From NCBI GenBank assembly GCA_902611145.1, contig CACLYO010000011.1:1-37420 (forward strand): a DNA stretch of 37,420 bases. The letters run 5' to 3'. The notes beneath the pieces are model-generated. The model ran no database searches, was not told the origin of the DNA, and saw only the letters and a list, made by a program, of their open reading frames with translations. Shown here piece after piece: positions 1 to 8,463 of the stretch. How positions within the stretch are numbered: position 1 is the first letter of the stretch; each line of letters begins with the position of its first letter. The DNA is from an uncultured Pelagibacteraceae bacterium (GTDB lineage Bacteria > Pseudomonadota > Alphaproteobacteria > Pelagibacterales > Pelagibacteraceae). The position numbers were made by a program, and so were the translations under genes.

Positions 1-344
1 TCATTAAATTTAACCATCCAGAATTTTTATTTATATCTGCGCTTTCTATATTCCTTGGACATGTTTTTCCTTTATGGTTAAAATTTAAAGGTGGAAAAGG
101 TGTTGCAACATATGTGGGTATGCTTTTTTGTATAAATTATATATTAGGATTTGTTTTTATAATATCTTGGCTTATTATTTTTATAATTTTTAGATATTCA
201 TCTTTATCTTCTTTAATTGCTTCTCTAACAATTCCTTTGTATCATTTTTTTATTTTAGATAATAATAATTATTATTTTTTTATTATTTTGTTCATTTTGA
301 TTTTTTTTTACACATCGCGAAAATGTAAAACGCTTAATAAATAA
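1..344 (+). CDS. plsY: Glycerol-3-phosphate acyltransferase PlsY, 3' part only
   Basis: Membrane enzyme that moves an acyl group from acyl-phosphate to glycerol-3-phosphate, the first acylation of phospholipid synthesis. The gene enters from the left edge, in frame from base 3. The residues GHVFPLWLKFKGGKGVA, encoded around bases 57-113, match the conserved PlsY motif with its glycine-rich KGGKGVAT loop. Very hydrophobic segments follow, as expected for the last membrane helices. A methionine at 114 is internal and not the start. The stop is at 342-344 and topA follows 65 nt later on the same strand. The N-terminal part lies outside the window. The C-terminus is poorly conserved but no frameshift is seen. 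Confidence 0.93.
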   Translation, partial: IKFNHPEFLFISALSIFLGHVFPLWLKFKGGKGVATYVGMLFCINYILGFVFIISWLIIFIIFRYSSLSSLIASLTIPLYHFFILDNNNYYFFIILFILIFFYTSRKCKTLNK

Positions 345-409
345 TACTGAATCAAAGACTAAAATTTATTAATTTGACTATCTAAGTGTTTTATGTAGGT
401 TCTGAGTTT

Positions 410-2992
410 ATGAATCTCGTTATTGTTGAAAGTCCAGCTAAAGCTAAAACTATTAATAAATATTTAGGAGACAATTATAAAGTATTAGCAAGTTATGGTC
501 ATATTAGAGATCTTCCTTCAAAAAATGGTTCAGTTGACCCAGAACAAGATTTTAAGATGGAATGGGAAGTTGATAGTTTTTCTAAAAAATATCTTAAAGA
601 AATTACTGATGCTGCAAAAAACTCTTCCAAAATTATACTTGCTACCGACCCGGATCGTGAAGGTGAAGCGATAGCTTGGCATGTAAAAGAATATTTAAAT
701 GAAAAAAAACTTTTAAAAGATAAAGAAATCCAACGAGTTGTATTTAATGAAATAACAAAAAAAGCTGTATTGCACGGTATTGAAAACCCAAGACAAATAG
801 AGCCTTTGCTAGTGGATGCTTATATGGCTAGAAGAGCTTTGGACTACTTGGTTGGTTTTAATATCTCTCCTATACTTTGGACAAAATTACCAGGTTCTAA
901 ATCTGCTGGTCGAGTTCAATCTGTAGCTTTAAAACTAATCACAGAAAGAGAACATGAGATTGAGTCATTTAAACCAGAAGAATTTTGGACTTTGAGTGTT
1001 AAATTTGTAGATGAAAAAAATCAGAATATTACAGCTAGCATCAGTCAGTTAGATAATAATAAAATAGAAAAATTTTCATTTAGAACTAAAGATGAAATAA
1101 ATATAGCTATATCAAATATTAACAAAAAAAAATTTACTATTACTGATATTTCCAGTAAAGTAGTAAATCGTAATCCCTCTGGACCATTCACTACATCTAC
1201 TCTTCAACAAACAGCTTCAAGTAGATTGGGTTTTGGTGCATCTAGAACAATGCAAATCGCACAAAAACTTTATCAAGGTATTGATATAGAAGGTGAAACA
1301 ATAGGTTTGATTACTTATATGAGAACTGATGGAACTAATTTATCTAAAGATGCAGTTTCAGATTTTAGAAGTTATATCAAAAAAGAAATTGGCAATGAAT
1401 ATTTGCCTGAAAATCCTTTAAATTATTCTGGAAAGAAAGCCAAAAATGCTCAGGAAGCTCATGAGGCAATAAGACCTACAGATATTATTAGAACTCCTCA
1501 AAGTGTTAAAAAATATTTAAGTACAGATCAAAGTAAACTTTATGACTTAATTTGGAGTAGAGCTCTATCTTCTCAAATGGAGTCTGCTAAGTTTGATAGA
1601 AACACTATTAATATTATATCAAGTAATGATGATACAATTTGTAAAGCTAGCGGTTCTGTCCTTAAGTTCGATGGTTTTTTAAAAATTTATAAAAATCCTA
1701 GTAAAGATGATGATGAAAATATTTTGCCGTCGATGTCAAAGGGACCTGTTAACATTGAGTCTTTATTAGACGAACAACATTTTACACAACCTCCGCCAAG
1801 ATATTCTGAGGCGAGTTTAGTAAAAAAACTAGAGGAATTAGGTATTGGAAGACCATCTACTTACGCAAGTATTATCTCTACAATAGCCAATAGAGGATAT
1901 GCAGAAATATTAAATAAACGTTTTTTTCCTACTGATAGAGGTAAATTAATTTCAGCTTTTTTAGAAAAATTATTTTCTAAATATGTTGATTATAATTTTA
2001 CAGCCAGCTTAGAAGATCAACTTGATGAAATTACGACAGGAAAAGAAAGTTGGATAAAGGTTTTAGAACTTTTTTGGAAGGATTTTAATAACAATGTATC
2101 TGAGGTAAAACAAAAAAGAACAAGAGAAGTTTTAGATCTTTTAAACAATAGTTTGGGAGATTTAATTTTTGATAAGGATAATGAAGGAAATATAGTTAGA
2201 AAATGCCAATTATGTAGTTCTGGAACATTAAGTTTAAAGAATAGTTTTAGAGGTGGTGCTTTTATTGGTTGCTCAAACTACCCAGAATGTAAATTTACTC
2301 GACCATTATCCAAATCAAAAGCTGCTGCTCAAGCTCAATTAGCCGAGCCAAAATTTATTGGGAAACATGAAAATGGTAATGATATATATTTAAAAAATGG
2401 AAGATTTGGTCCTTATCTACAGTATGAAAAAATTTTAAGTGATCTTGAAATTGAAAAACCTGCTAAAAAAAAGAAGAAGAAAAAATTTAAATCAGATGTT
2501 AATGAACTTTTAAAAAATGTTTCAATACCAAAAGGTTTAGAATTGGAAAGTATCGATTTAGATAAAGCTAAATTTTTATGTTCTCTTCCAAAATCTTTGG
2601 GAATAAATCCTGATAACCAAAAGGAAATTACATTGAATACTGGTAGATTTGGTCCTTATTTAAAATGCGAGAATAAATCTGCTAGAATTGAAAATATTGA
2701 GGAAATTTTTTCGATAGGTCTAAATAGAGCTATAGCATTAATAGCTGAAGCTAAACCTGGTAGAATGTCTTCTTCTATAATTAAGGACTTAGGTGAACAC
2801 CCAGAAGACAAAAAAGCAGTAAGAGTTATGAAAGGACAATACGGTCCTTATATTAAATACAAGTCACTTAATGCAACTATACCTGAAGAAAAAGATCCTA
2901 CTGAACTTACAATGGAAGAAGCATTAATACTAATTGAGAAAAGAAAAGAATACGATAAAACTAAGAAAGTAAAAAAAAGGAAATCAAAATGA
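410..2992 (+). CDS. topA: DNA topoisomerase I (type IA, omega protein)
   Basis: Relaxes negative supercoils by nicking one strand through a 5'-phosphotyrosine link. The TOPRIM domain starts with NLVIVESPAKAKTINKYLG and contains the acidic ATDPDREGEAIAWH motif. The catalytic tyrosine is Tyr303 in GLITYMRTDG. A C-terminal four-cysteine finger (CQLC ... CSNYPEC) is followed by three repeats containing (R/Q)(F/Y)GPY, the lysine-rich tail usual in alphaproteobacteria. I chose ATG 410 because it gives the family's standard N-terminus; the frame stays open to a GTG at 386, which adds eight residues that fit no homologue I recall. A TTGACT at 374-379 could be a -35 box, but I found no good -10. Length is 860 aa from ATG 410. 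The stop overlaps the next start by 4 nt. Confidence 0.97.
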   Translation: MNLVIVESPAKAKTINKYLGDNYKVLASYGHIRDLPSKNGSVDPEQDFKMEWEVDSFSKKYLKEITDAAKNSSKIILATDPDREGEAIAWHVKEYLNEKKLLKDKEIQRVVFNEITKKAVLHGIENPRQIEPLLVDAYMARRALDYLVGFNISPILWTKLPGSKSAGRVQSVALKLITEREHEIESFKPEEFWTLSVKFVDEKNQNITASISQLDNNKIEKFSFRTKDEINIAISNINKKKFTITDISSKVVNRNPSGPFTTSTLQQTASSRLGFGASRTMQIAQKLYQGIDIEGETIGLITYMRTDGTNLSKDAVSDFRSYIKKEIGNEYLPENPLNYSGKKAKNAQEAHEAIRPTDIIRTPQSVKKYLSTDQSKLYDLIWSRALSSQMESAKFDRNTINIISSNDDTICKASGSVLKFDGFLKIYKNPSKDDDENILPSMSKGPVNIESLLDEQHFTQPPPRYSEASLVKKLEELGIGRPSTYASIISTIANRGYAEILNKRFFPTDRGKLISAFLEKLFSKYVDYNFTASLEDQLDEITTGKESWIKVLELFWKDFNNNVSEVKQKRTREVLDLLNNSLGDLIFDKDNEGNIVRKCQLCSSGTLSLKNSFRGGAFIGCSNYPECKFTRPLSKSKAAAQAQLAEPKFIGKHENGNDIYLKNGRFGPYLQYEKILSDLEIEKPAKKKKKKKFKSDVNELLKNVSIPKGLELESIDLDKAKFLCSLPKSLGINPDNQKEITLNTGRFGPYLKCENKSARIENIEEIFSIGLNRAIALIAEAKPGRMSSSIIKDLGEHPEDKKAVRVMKGQYGPYIKYKSLNATIPEEKDPTELTMEEALILIEKRKEYDKTKKVKKRKSK

Positions 2993-3450
2993 ATTATGAA
3001 GACAAATTAAAAAATCTAAATATAAAACTGCCTGAAGCAAAAGCACCTGTGGGTAATTATGTAGCGACAAAAATTTCAGGTAAAATGTTATTTATATCTG
3101 GACAAATTTCAATAGATGAAAGTGGTCAATTAATTAAAGGAAAGTTAGGAAAAGATTTAGATACTGAAGCAGGTTATAATGCGGCTAAGAGATGTGCTTT
3201 AAGTATCATAGCTCAAGTTAAAAAAGCCTGTGGTGATGATTTATCTAAAGTTAAGTCGTGTATAAAATTAACTGGATTTGTAAATTCAACTGACGACTTT
3301 ATTGAACAACCTAAAGTAATTAATGGTGCATCTGATTTAATAGCTTCTATATTTGGAGATATAGGCATGCATACACGAGCTGCTGTAAGTACGAATAGTC
3401 TTCCATTAGGAGTTTCTGTTGAGGTTGATGCAATATTTGAATTAAATTAA
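2989..3450 (+). CDS. RidA/YjgF/UK114-family protein (long proteobacterial subgroup)
   Basis: Small trimer-forming protein of the Rid family; the founding member RidA hydrolyses reactive enamine/imine intermediates made by PLP enzymes. At 153 aa it is longer than classical RidA (about 128 aa) and resembles the subgroup ending in LPLGVSVEVDAIFE. Arg130, in HTRAAV, aligns with the arginine needed for imine deamination in RidA, so activity is possible, but the subgroup's substrate is not settled. It overlaps topA by 4 nt (ATGA), so the two are probably translationally coupled, with no obvious functional link. Its stop codon abuts the stop of the convergent ugd gene with no base between. The family call is secure, the exact reaction is not. 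Confidence 0.9.
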   Translation: MNYEDKLKNLNIKLPEAKAPVGNYVATKISGKMLFISGQISIDESGQLIKGKLGKDLDTEAGYNAAKRCALSIIAQVKKACGDDLSKVKSCIKLTGFVNSTDDFIEQPKVINGASDLIASIFGDIGMHTRAAVSTNSLPLGVSVEVDAIFELN

Positions 3451-4749
3451 TTAACTACCAATTCTGAAATATTTTACCTTACCTTTTTTAAATTTTTCAT
3501 TTGGTAAAATATTTCTCATATCATAAATAATAAAATTTTTTTTTTTGTTTAAATTTTTAAAATTTAATAATTTAAAATCATTCCATTCCGTATGAATAAT
3601 AATTAAATCAGAATCTTTACATGCGTCTTTTATACTTGATGCATTAAATACATTTTTAAACTTTTTAAATTCTTTTTTAAATCCTGATGGATCATAATAA
3701 AAAACTTTGGCATTTTTTTTTGCTAAATAAGGTATCATTGTTAAACTAGAAGATTCTCTCATATCATCGGTATTTGCCTTAAAAGTAACTCCTAAAAAAC
3801 AAATTTTTTTATTTCTTATTTTGTTCTTTAACATTTTTTTAACTCGATTTAATAATAATTTAGACCTATCTTTATTTGATTTAATTACAGTTTTTATTAT
3901 TGATAAATTTGTTTTAAATTTACTTCCTGTATCAACTATTGCTCTTGTATCTTTAGGAAAACAAGAGCCTCCATAAGCTGGTCCCGCTCTTAAAAATCTG
4001 CCACCTATTCTTTTGTCTAAACCCATACCTATTGAGATATGCTCTACATTTACGTTTGTTTTTTCGCATAAATTAGCTATTTCATTAATAAATGAAATCT
4101 TTGTAGCTAAAAAGGCATTTGATGCATATTTTATTAATTCGGCACCACGTCTTGATGTATTAATGTATTTTGCACCTTTGGATATCAGTGGTGTGTAAAG
4201 TGATTTTAAAACTCTATTGGTTTTTTTGTTAGATGTACCAATAACAATTCTATCTGGGTAGATAAAATCTCTAATTGCTTCTCCTTCCCTCAAAAATTCA
4301 GGATTAGAAACAACAGAAAATAAATTTTTACTAACTTTTTTTGAGATAATTTTTTCAACATCATCACCTGTTGTGACTGGAACAGTTGATTTATTAATAA
4401 TGATTTTGAAAGATTTAATATTTTTGCTAATTTCATTAGCTACATTAAATATTTGGCTCAAGTCTGCAGCATTGCTGTTTTTCTTTGTTGGTGTTCCAAC
4501 ACAAATAAAAATAATATTAGATTTTTTAATCGCCTCTGAAATATTTGATGTAAATGATAATCTTTTTGATTTATAATTTTTTTTAACTAATTCTTCAAGG
4601 CCAGGTTCATAAATTGGTATAATTCCTTTTTTTAATTTAGTTATTTTATCATGATCTTTATCAACACAAATGACATCGTTACCTAAATCAGCAAAACAAA
4701 CGCCGCTTACAAGTCCAACATATCCTGTTCCTATCATGCAAAGTTTCAT
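3451..4749 (-). CDS. ugd: UDP-glucose 6-dehydrogenase
   Basis: Oxidises UDP-glucose to UDP-glucuronate with two NAD+, supplying precursor for acidic surface glycans. The N-terminal Rossmann fold begins MIGTGYVGLVSGVCFADLG, with Asp in VICVDKD for NAD binding. Catalytic Cys263 sits in GPAYGGSCFPKD. The C-terminal domain has GVTFKANTDDMRESSS, typical for the UDP-binding part. Length (432 aa) is normal for the family. The start overlaps the stop of galU by 4 nt, so galU and ugd form a two-gene unit making UDP-glucose and then UDP-glucuronate. No glycosyltransferase or capsule gene lies beside them here, so the end product cannot be told. Confidence 0.96.
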   Translation of the reverse strand: MKLCMIGTGYVGLVSGVCFADLGNDVICVDKDHDKITKLKKGIIPIYEPGLEELVKKNYKSKRLSFTSNISEAIKKSNIIFICVGTPTKKNSNAADLSQIFNVANEISKNIKSFKIIINKSTVPVTTGDDVEKIISKKVSKNLFSVVSNPEFLREGEAIRDFIYPDRIVIGTSNKKTNRVLKSLYTPLISKGAKYINTSRRGAELIKYASNAFLATKISFINEIANLCEKTNVNVEHISIGMGLDKRIGGRFLRAGPAYGGSCFPKDTRAIVDTGSKFKTNLSIIKTVIKSNKDRSKLLLNRVKKMLKNKIRNKKICFLGVTFKANTDDMRESSSLTMIPYLAKKNAKVFYYDPSGFKKEFKKFKNVFNASSIKDACKDSDLIIIHTEWNDFKLLNFKNLNKKKNFIIYDMRNILPNEKFKKGKVKYFRIGS

Positions 4750-5561
4750 AATTTTGAAATTTCTTGTGAAGATTTAATATATCCATTCATCGTTCCACAA
4801 TCTAAATATTTTCCTTTAAATGAATGTCCTATAAATTTTTCGCCGTCATTAATCAATTTTCTTATAGCGTCAGTTATGTGAATTTCTCCACCTTTGCCTT
4901 TTTTTTGATTTTTAAGTTTGGTAAATATTCTTCTTGTAAGAATGTACCGGCCAATTACAGCATTATTAGATGGTGCAGAACTAATATTTGGCTTTTCAAC
5001 AACATCTTTTACAAAAAAATTATTTTTATTTATTTTTGCTTTTTTAGAATATATTCCCCATCTGTTGACAGTTTTTCTGTTTACTTTCATACTTGCCATA
5101 ACTGAACATTTTTTATTATTATAAATAGACATCATATCTTTTGAACAATTTCGTTTAATTATAAGATCATCAGGTAACAACATTAGAAAAAATTTACCTT
5201 TAATATGTTTTTGAGTTTTTAGTACAGCATCACCGGTACCTTTTGGTGAATTTTGGTATACATATTTGATCATTTTTTTATATTTCTGAATTTTTTTATA
5301 TTCTTCTTTTATCCTTTTATCTTTTTTCTTTTTTAAAATTTGTTTGTAAAATTTATCATTATTGAAATAACTTCTTATCATCTCTTTTTTTTTAGATATT
5401 ACAAAAATAATTTCTTTGATACCTGCCTCAATACATTCATCTAAAATATACTCAACACCTGGTTTCCCATTAATTGGTAAAAGCTCTTTTGCAAAAACAC
5501 TTGTTAGGGGCAATAGTCTTGTGCCTAATCCTGCTAGTGGTATTATTGCTTGTCTAATCAT
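4746..5561 (-). CDS. galU: UTP--glucose-1-phosphate uridylyltransferase
   Basis: Joins UTP and glucose-1-phosphate to give UDP-glucose and pyrophosphate. The nucleotide-binding signature AIIPLAGLGTRLLPLT is at the N-terminus, followed by AKELLPINGKPGVEYILDE, which identifies the GalU type of nucleotidyltransferase. Downstream are LLPDDLI, VVEKP and GGEIHITDAI, all expected in order. At 271 aa it is slightly short of typical GalU (about 290-300). First gene of the galU-ugd pair; its product is the substrate of the downstream enzyme. The start lies only 31 nt from the divergent panC start, so the two promoters must overlap each other or reach into the coding sequences. Confidence 0.95.
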   Translation of the reverse strand: MIRQAIIPLAGLGTRLLPLTSVFAKELLPINGKPGVEYILDECIEAGIKEIIFVISKKKEMIRSYFNNDKFYKQILKKKKDKRIKEEYKKIQKYKKMIKYVYQNSPKGTGDAVLKTQKHIKGKFFLMLLPDDLIIKRNCSKDMMSIYNNKKCSVMASMKVNRKTVNRWGIYSKKAKINKNNFFVKDVVEKPNISSAPSNNAVIGRYILTRRIFTKLKNQKKGKGGEIHITDAIRKLINDGEKFIGHSFKGKYLDCGTMNGYIKSSQEISKL

Positions 5562-5592
5562 TAAAATGTATTAATTAATTGAATTACCATAA

Positions 5593-6402
5593 ATGATAAT
5601 TTTTAAAAGCATTAATAAATTAAATAAAGAAGTTAATTTTAAGGCAAATGTTGGTTTTGTACCAACAATGGGGGCTCTCCATAAAGGTCATATTTCTTTA
5701 ATTAATTCATCCAAAAAAAAATGTGAAAAGACATTAGTCAGTATTTTTATAAATCCTTCACAATTTAATAAAAAAAAAGACCTGAGAAAATATCCAAGAA
5801 ATTTACAAAAAGATCTAAAAATTTTAAAAAAATTAAAAGTTGATTACTTATTAATACCTAAGATCGGCGAAATTTATAAAAATAAAAAAGATATGAAAAT
5901 TAAGATAATTAGAAAAAATAAAGTATTATGTGCAAGATATAGACCTGGACATTTTGAAGGTGTTTTGGCTGTTATCAATCAATTTTTAATTAATATAAAA
6001 CCTAAATTTATATTTTTAGGTGAGAAAGATTATCAACAAATTTTTTTGATTAAAAGTTTATTTAAACGTAAATTCAAAACAAAAATTGTTAAATGTAAAA
6101 CAGTCAGATTAAATAATTTGTTACCATATTCATCAAGAAATTTGCTACTTTCAAAAAATGAAATTAAAAAAGCTTCTTCAGTATCGAAATACATCTACAA
6201 ATTTTATTTATCTATTAAAAAAAATTTTAATAACAGATTAAAAATAAAAAAAGTTAAAAAAAACATTGAGTCCAAAATAGTTAAAATTGATTACTTTGAA
6301 ATAAGAAATAAATTGAATTTGTCTAAAAATTTTAATAAAAAAAATTTTAAAATTTTTATAGCTTATGAGTTGAATAGTATAAGATTGATAGATAATTTTT
6401 AA
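5593..6402 (+). CDS. panC: Pantothenate synthetase (pantoate--beta-alanine ligase)
   Basis: ATP-dependent ligation of pantoate to beta-alanine, the last step of vitamin B5 synthesis. Diagnostic motifs appear in order: VPTMGALHKGH (residues 23-33, ATP-site histidines), SIFINPSQF, YPRNLQKD, RPGHFEGV, GEKDYQQ, PYSSRN and the C-terminal RLIDN. Length 269 aa is a little below the usual 280. The protein is unusually rich in Lys and Asn and coded by poly-A runs, with a diverged C-terminal third (about residues 190-245), but all active-site motifs are intact. It is a single plus-strand gene between minus-strand genes, with no panB, panD or panE nearby. The stop directly abuts the stop of mgtE. Confidence 0.95.
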   Translation: MIIFKSINKLNKEVNFKANVGFVPTMGALHKGHISLINSSKKKCEKTLVSIFINPSQFNKKKDLRKYPRNLQKDLKILKKLKVDYLLIPKIGEIYKNKKDMKIKIIRKNKVLCARYRPGHFEGVLAVINQFLINIKPKFIFLGEKDYQQIFLIKSLFKRKFKTKIVKCKTVRLNNLLPYSSRNLLLSKNEIKKASSVSKYIYKFYLSIKKNFNNRLKIKKVKKNIESKIVKIDYFEIRNKLNLSKNFNKKNFKIFIAYELNSIRLIDNF

Positions 6403-7782
6403 TTAAACATAAAAAAAATATGCTCCAATCCCTAAGAAAGATAAGAATCCTATAACATCTGTTATTGTAGTTACAAAAACACTTGAGGCTATAGCTGGAT
6501 CTATTTTAAATTTTTTTAATGTTATAGGAACTAATATTCCAAACAATCCAGCAACTATCATGTTAAGTACCATTGAAACTGATATAATTATTGAAAGTTG
6601 AATATCATTAAACCATATTTGCACAATGAACGCGCTAATAATCGCAAATATAACACCGTTTAATATACCTATAAAAAATTCTTTTAAAATATTTTGTGTA
6701 AAATTATTTTTTGTTAATTCGTTAGTTGCAATAGTTCTTATAGTTACAGCTAAAGTTTGCATTCCTGCATTACCCCCCATAGACGCAACGATTGGCATTA
6801 AAAAAGCAAGTGCTACCATTTGTTCAATTGTTGCCCCAAATAAACTGATTACCCATGTTGCAAGAAAAGCTGTAAATAAGTTTAATAAAAGCCAATTAAA
6901 TCTTCTTTTTGTTTTTTTTATAACACCATCAGTAATCTCTTCATCACCTACACCTGCAAGTCTTAGTGCATCCTCTTCTGCTTCTTCTTTTAACACTGTT
7001 AATACATCGTCACTAGTAATCATACCTACTAATTTATTATTTTTATCTACTACACATGCAGAGTTTAAATTATAATTTTCAAATATATGACCAACTTCTT
7101 CTCTATCCATATCTACAGGAATCGACAATTGTGACTCATTCATAATAGAAATCATTTTGTTTTCTCTTGCTGTTCTCAATACTTTTGATGATGGTACAGT
7201 ACCAATAGGTTTAAATTCATTATCAACAATAAAAATTTCTAAAAATTCTTCTGGTAAATCTTTATTCTCTCTTAAATAATCTATTGTTTGACCTACTGAC
7301 CAGTTGCTAGGTATTGCTGTGAATTCTCTCTGCATTATTCTAGCTGCTGAATCTTCAGGGTAGCTTAAACTTTCTAAAAGTATAAATCGATCCTTTGGAG
7401 GTAAAGATCTTAAAATTTCATTTTTATTTTGCTCATCTAAATTTTCTATAATTTTAATTGAGTCGTCAGACTCAAGGTTTTTTAATATATAAACTATAGA
7501 TTCTATAGAAAGATACTTTATGATTTCAGTTTGTATTGATTCATTAAGTTCCACAAAGACCTGTGGATCAATTTTAAAATTGTTTAATTTTATTAAGTTT
7601 TCTCTATCACTTTGATTTAATTGCTCTATAATATCAGCTGTATCAGCTGGGTGTATTTCTTTAAATGAATTAGAAATAAACACGGCATCATTATTTGCAA
7701 TTTTATCAGTAACAACTTTGATATATTCCTTATTGAATTCAAAATTGACCTTTTTATCTTTGATTTTTTTAACTAAAGTCAT
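6403..7782 (-). CDS. mgtE: MgtE-type magnesium transporter
   Basis: Inner-membrane Mg2+ channel/transporter that opens when cytosolic Mg2+ is low. The N-terminal half (about residues 1-130) is the helical MgtE N-domain (HPADTADIIEQL). Residues about 135-260 hold a tandem CBS pair (AARIMQREFTAIP; LSIPVDMDREEVGHIFE; LVGMITSDDVL). The C-terminal part is a five-helix membrane domain with PIVASMGGNAGMQTLAV, the pore-lining segment typical of MgtE. Length 459 aa is normal. Monocistronic on the minus strand, divergent from lipB across 60 nt; a TATAAT-like -10 lies at 7797-7802. Mg2+ is the likely substrate; related transporters can carry other divalent ions. Confidence 0.94.
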   Translation of the reverse strand: MTLVKKIKDKKVNFEFNKEYIKVVTDKIANNDAVFISNSFKEIHPADTADIIEQLNQSDRENLIKLNNFKIDPQVFVELNESIQTEIIKYLSIESIVYILKNLESDDSIKIIENLDEQNKNEILRSLPPKDRFILLESLSYPEDSAARIMQREFTAIPSNWSVGQTIDYLRENKDLPEEFLEIFIVDNEFKPIGTVPSSKVLRTARENKMISIMNESQLSIPVDMDREEVGHIFENYNLNSACVVDKNNKLVGMITSDDVLTVLKEEAEEDALRLAGVGDEEITDGVIKKTKRRFNWLLLNLFTAFLATWVISLFGATIEQMVALAFLMPIVASMGGNAGMQTLAVTIRTIATNELTKNNFTQNILKEFFIGILNGVIFAIISAFIVQIWFNDIQLSIIISVSMVLNMIVAGLFGILVPITLKKFKIDPAIASSVFVTTITDVIGFLSFLGIGAYFFYV

Positions 7783-7796
7783 AAATTCTATTTAAA

Positions 7797-7802
7797 ATTA
7801 TA
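7797..7802 (-). promoter_or_regulatory. Candidate -10 box for mgtE
   Basis: On the minus strand this hexamer reads TATAAT and ends 14 nt before the mgtE start codon. No good -35 is seen at 16-18 nt upstream (the closest reads ATGATT). The surrounding DNA is extremely AT-rich, so chance occurrence is possible. Confidence 0.35.
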
Positions 7803-7824
7803 AGCACTATTAATACAAAAATCA

Positions 7825-7830
7825 TATAAT
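7825..7830 (+). promoter_or_regulatory. Candidate -10 box for lipB
   Basis: A consensus TATAAT ends 12 nt before ATG 7843. A start site about 7 nt downstream would leave a leader of only about 6 nt, that is, a nearly leaderless mRNA. No clear -35 (the 17-nt-spaced hexamer reads AAGCAC). AT-rich context lowers certainty. Confidence 0.4.
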
Positions 7831-7842
7831 ACAATTTAATTG

Positions 7843-8463
7843 ATGAATATTGAGATTAAAATATCAAAAAAACCTATAGAATATACTAAAGCAATTGCAT
7901 TTCTTGAAGAAAGATTAGTTAAATTAAAAAATTTTGAAGCTGATGAACTGATCTGGATACTGGAACATCCAGAGATTTATACAGCTGGTATTAGTTATAA
8001 AAATAAGGAAATACTAGATAAAAATATAAAAATAATAAATACAAACAGAGGAGGCAAAATTACTTGGCACGGGCCAGGACAAATCATTTGTTACTTTGTT
8101 ATAGATTTAAATAAAAGAAATAGAGATATAAGAAAGTTTATTTTAAAGTTAGAAAAAATTATTATTGAAACTTTAAAAGAATATAAAATCAAATCATTTT
8201 CAGACAGAAAGAATATTGGAATATGGGTAAATCATAAAAATAAAATAAAAAAAATTGGGGCAATTGGTATAAAAGTAAAAAATTGGATTGCATATCATGG
8301 TTTTTCTATAAACATTAACAATGAATTAAAATTTTATAAAAAAATTATACCGTGCGGTATTAATAATAGAGAAATTATAAACTTAAAAAATATAAAAAAT
8401 CAAAAATACGATTCATTTAAAAAAGTAATTATTAAAAATTTTATTAAGTATTTGAAAGTTTAA
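7843..8463 (+). CDS. lipB: Octanoyltransferase (lipoate biosynthesis)
   Basis: Moves octanoyl from acyl carrier protein to lipoyl domains of 2-oxoacid dehydrogenases and the glycine cleavage H protein; LipA then inserts sulfur. The motif [13 protein letters not shown] is the LipB signature. Lys137 (in KIGAIGIK) and Cys171 (in PCGI) form the catalytic dyad, with the same 34-residue spacing as in the E. coli enzyme (Lys135/Cys169). I chose ATG 7843, giving [10 protein letters not shown]; a TTG just before it at 7840 adds one residue and is less likely. There is no Shine-Dalgarno sequence. The last 20 nt overlap the 3' end of the convergent rluC gene. Confidence 0.95.
   Translation: MNIEIKISKKPIEYTKAIAFLEERLVKLKNFEADELIWILEHPEIYTAGISYKNKEILDKNIKIINTNRGGKITWHGPGQIICYFVIDLNKRNRDIRKFILKLEKIIIETLKEYKIKSFSDRKNIGIWVNHKNKIKKIGAIGIKVKNWIAYHGFSININNELKFYKKIIPCGINNREIINLKNIKNQKYDSFKKVIIKNFIKYLKV

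Noticed and set aside
386..409. GTG start for topA eight codons earlier
   Set aside because: The family N-terminus begins at MNLVIVESPAKAK; the extra residues match no expected sequence.
2463..2500. Frameshift in the topA poly-A/AAG lysine run
   Set aside because: The frame continues cleanly into further GPY repeats; lysine runs are normal in this linker.
6626..7075. 149-codon plus-strand open frame antisense to mgtE
   Set aside because: Covers conserved mgtE CBS and membrane segments and has no recognisable domain or start signal of its own.
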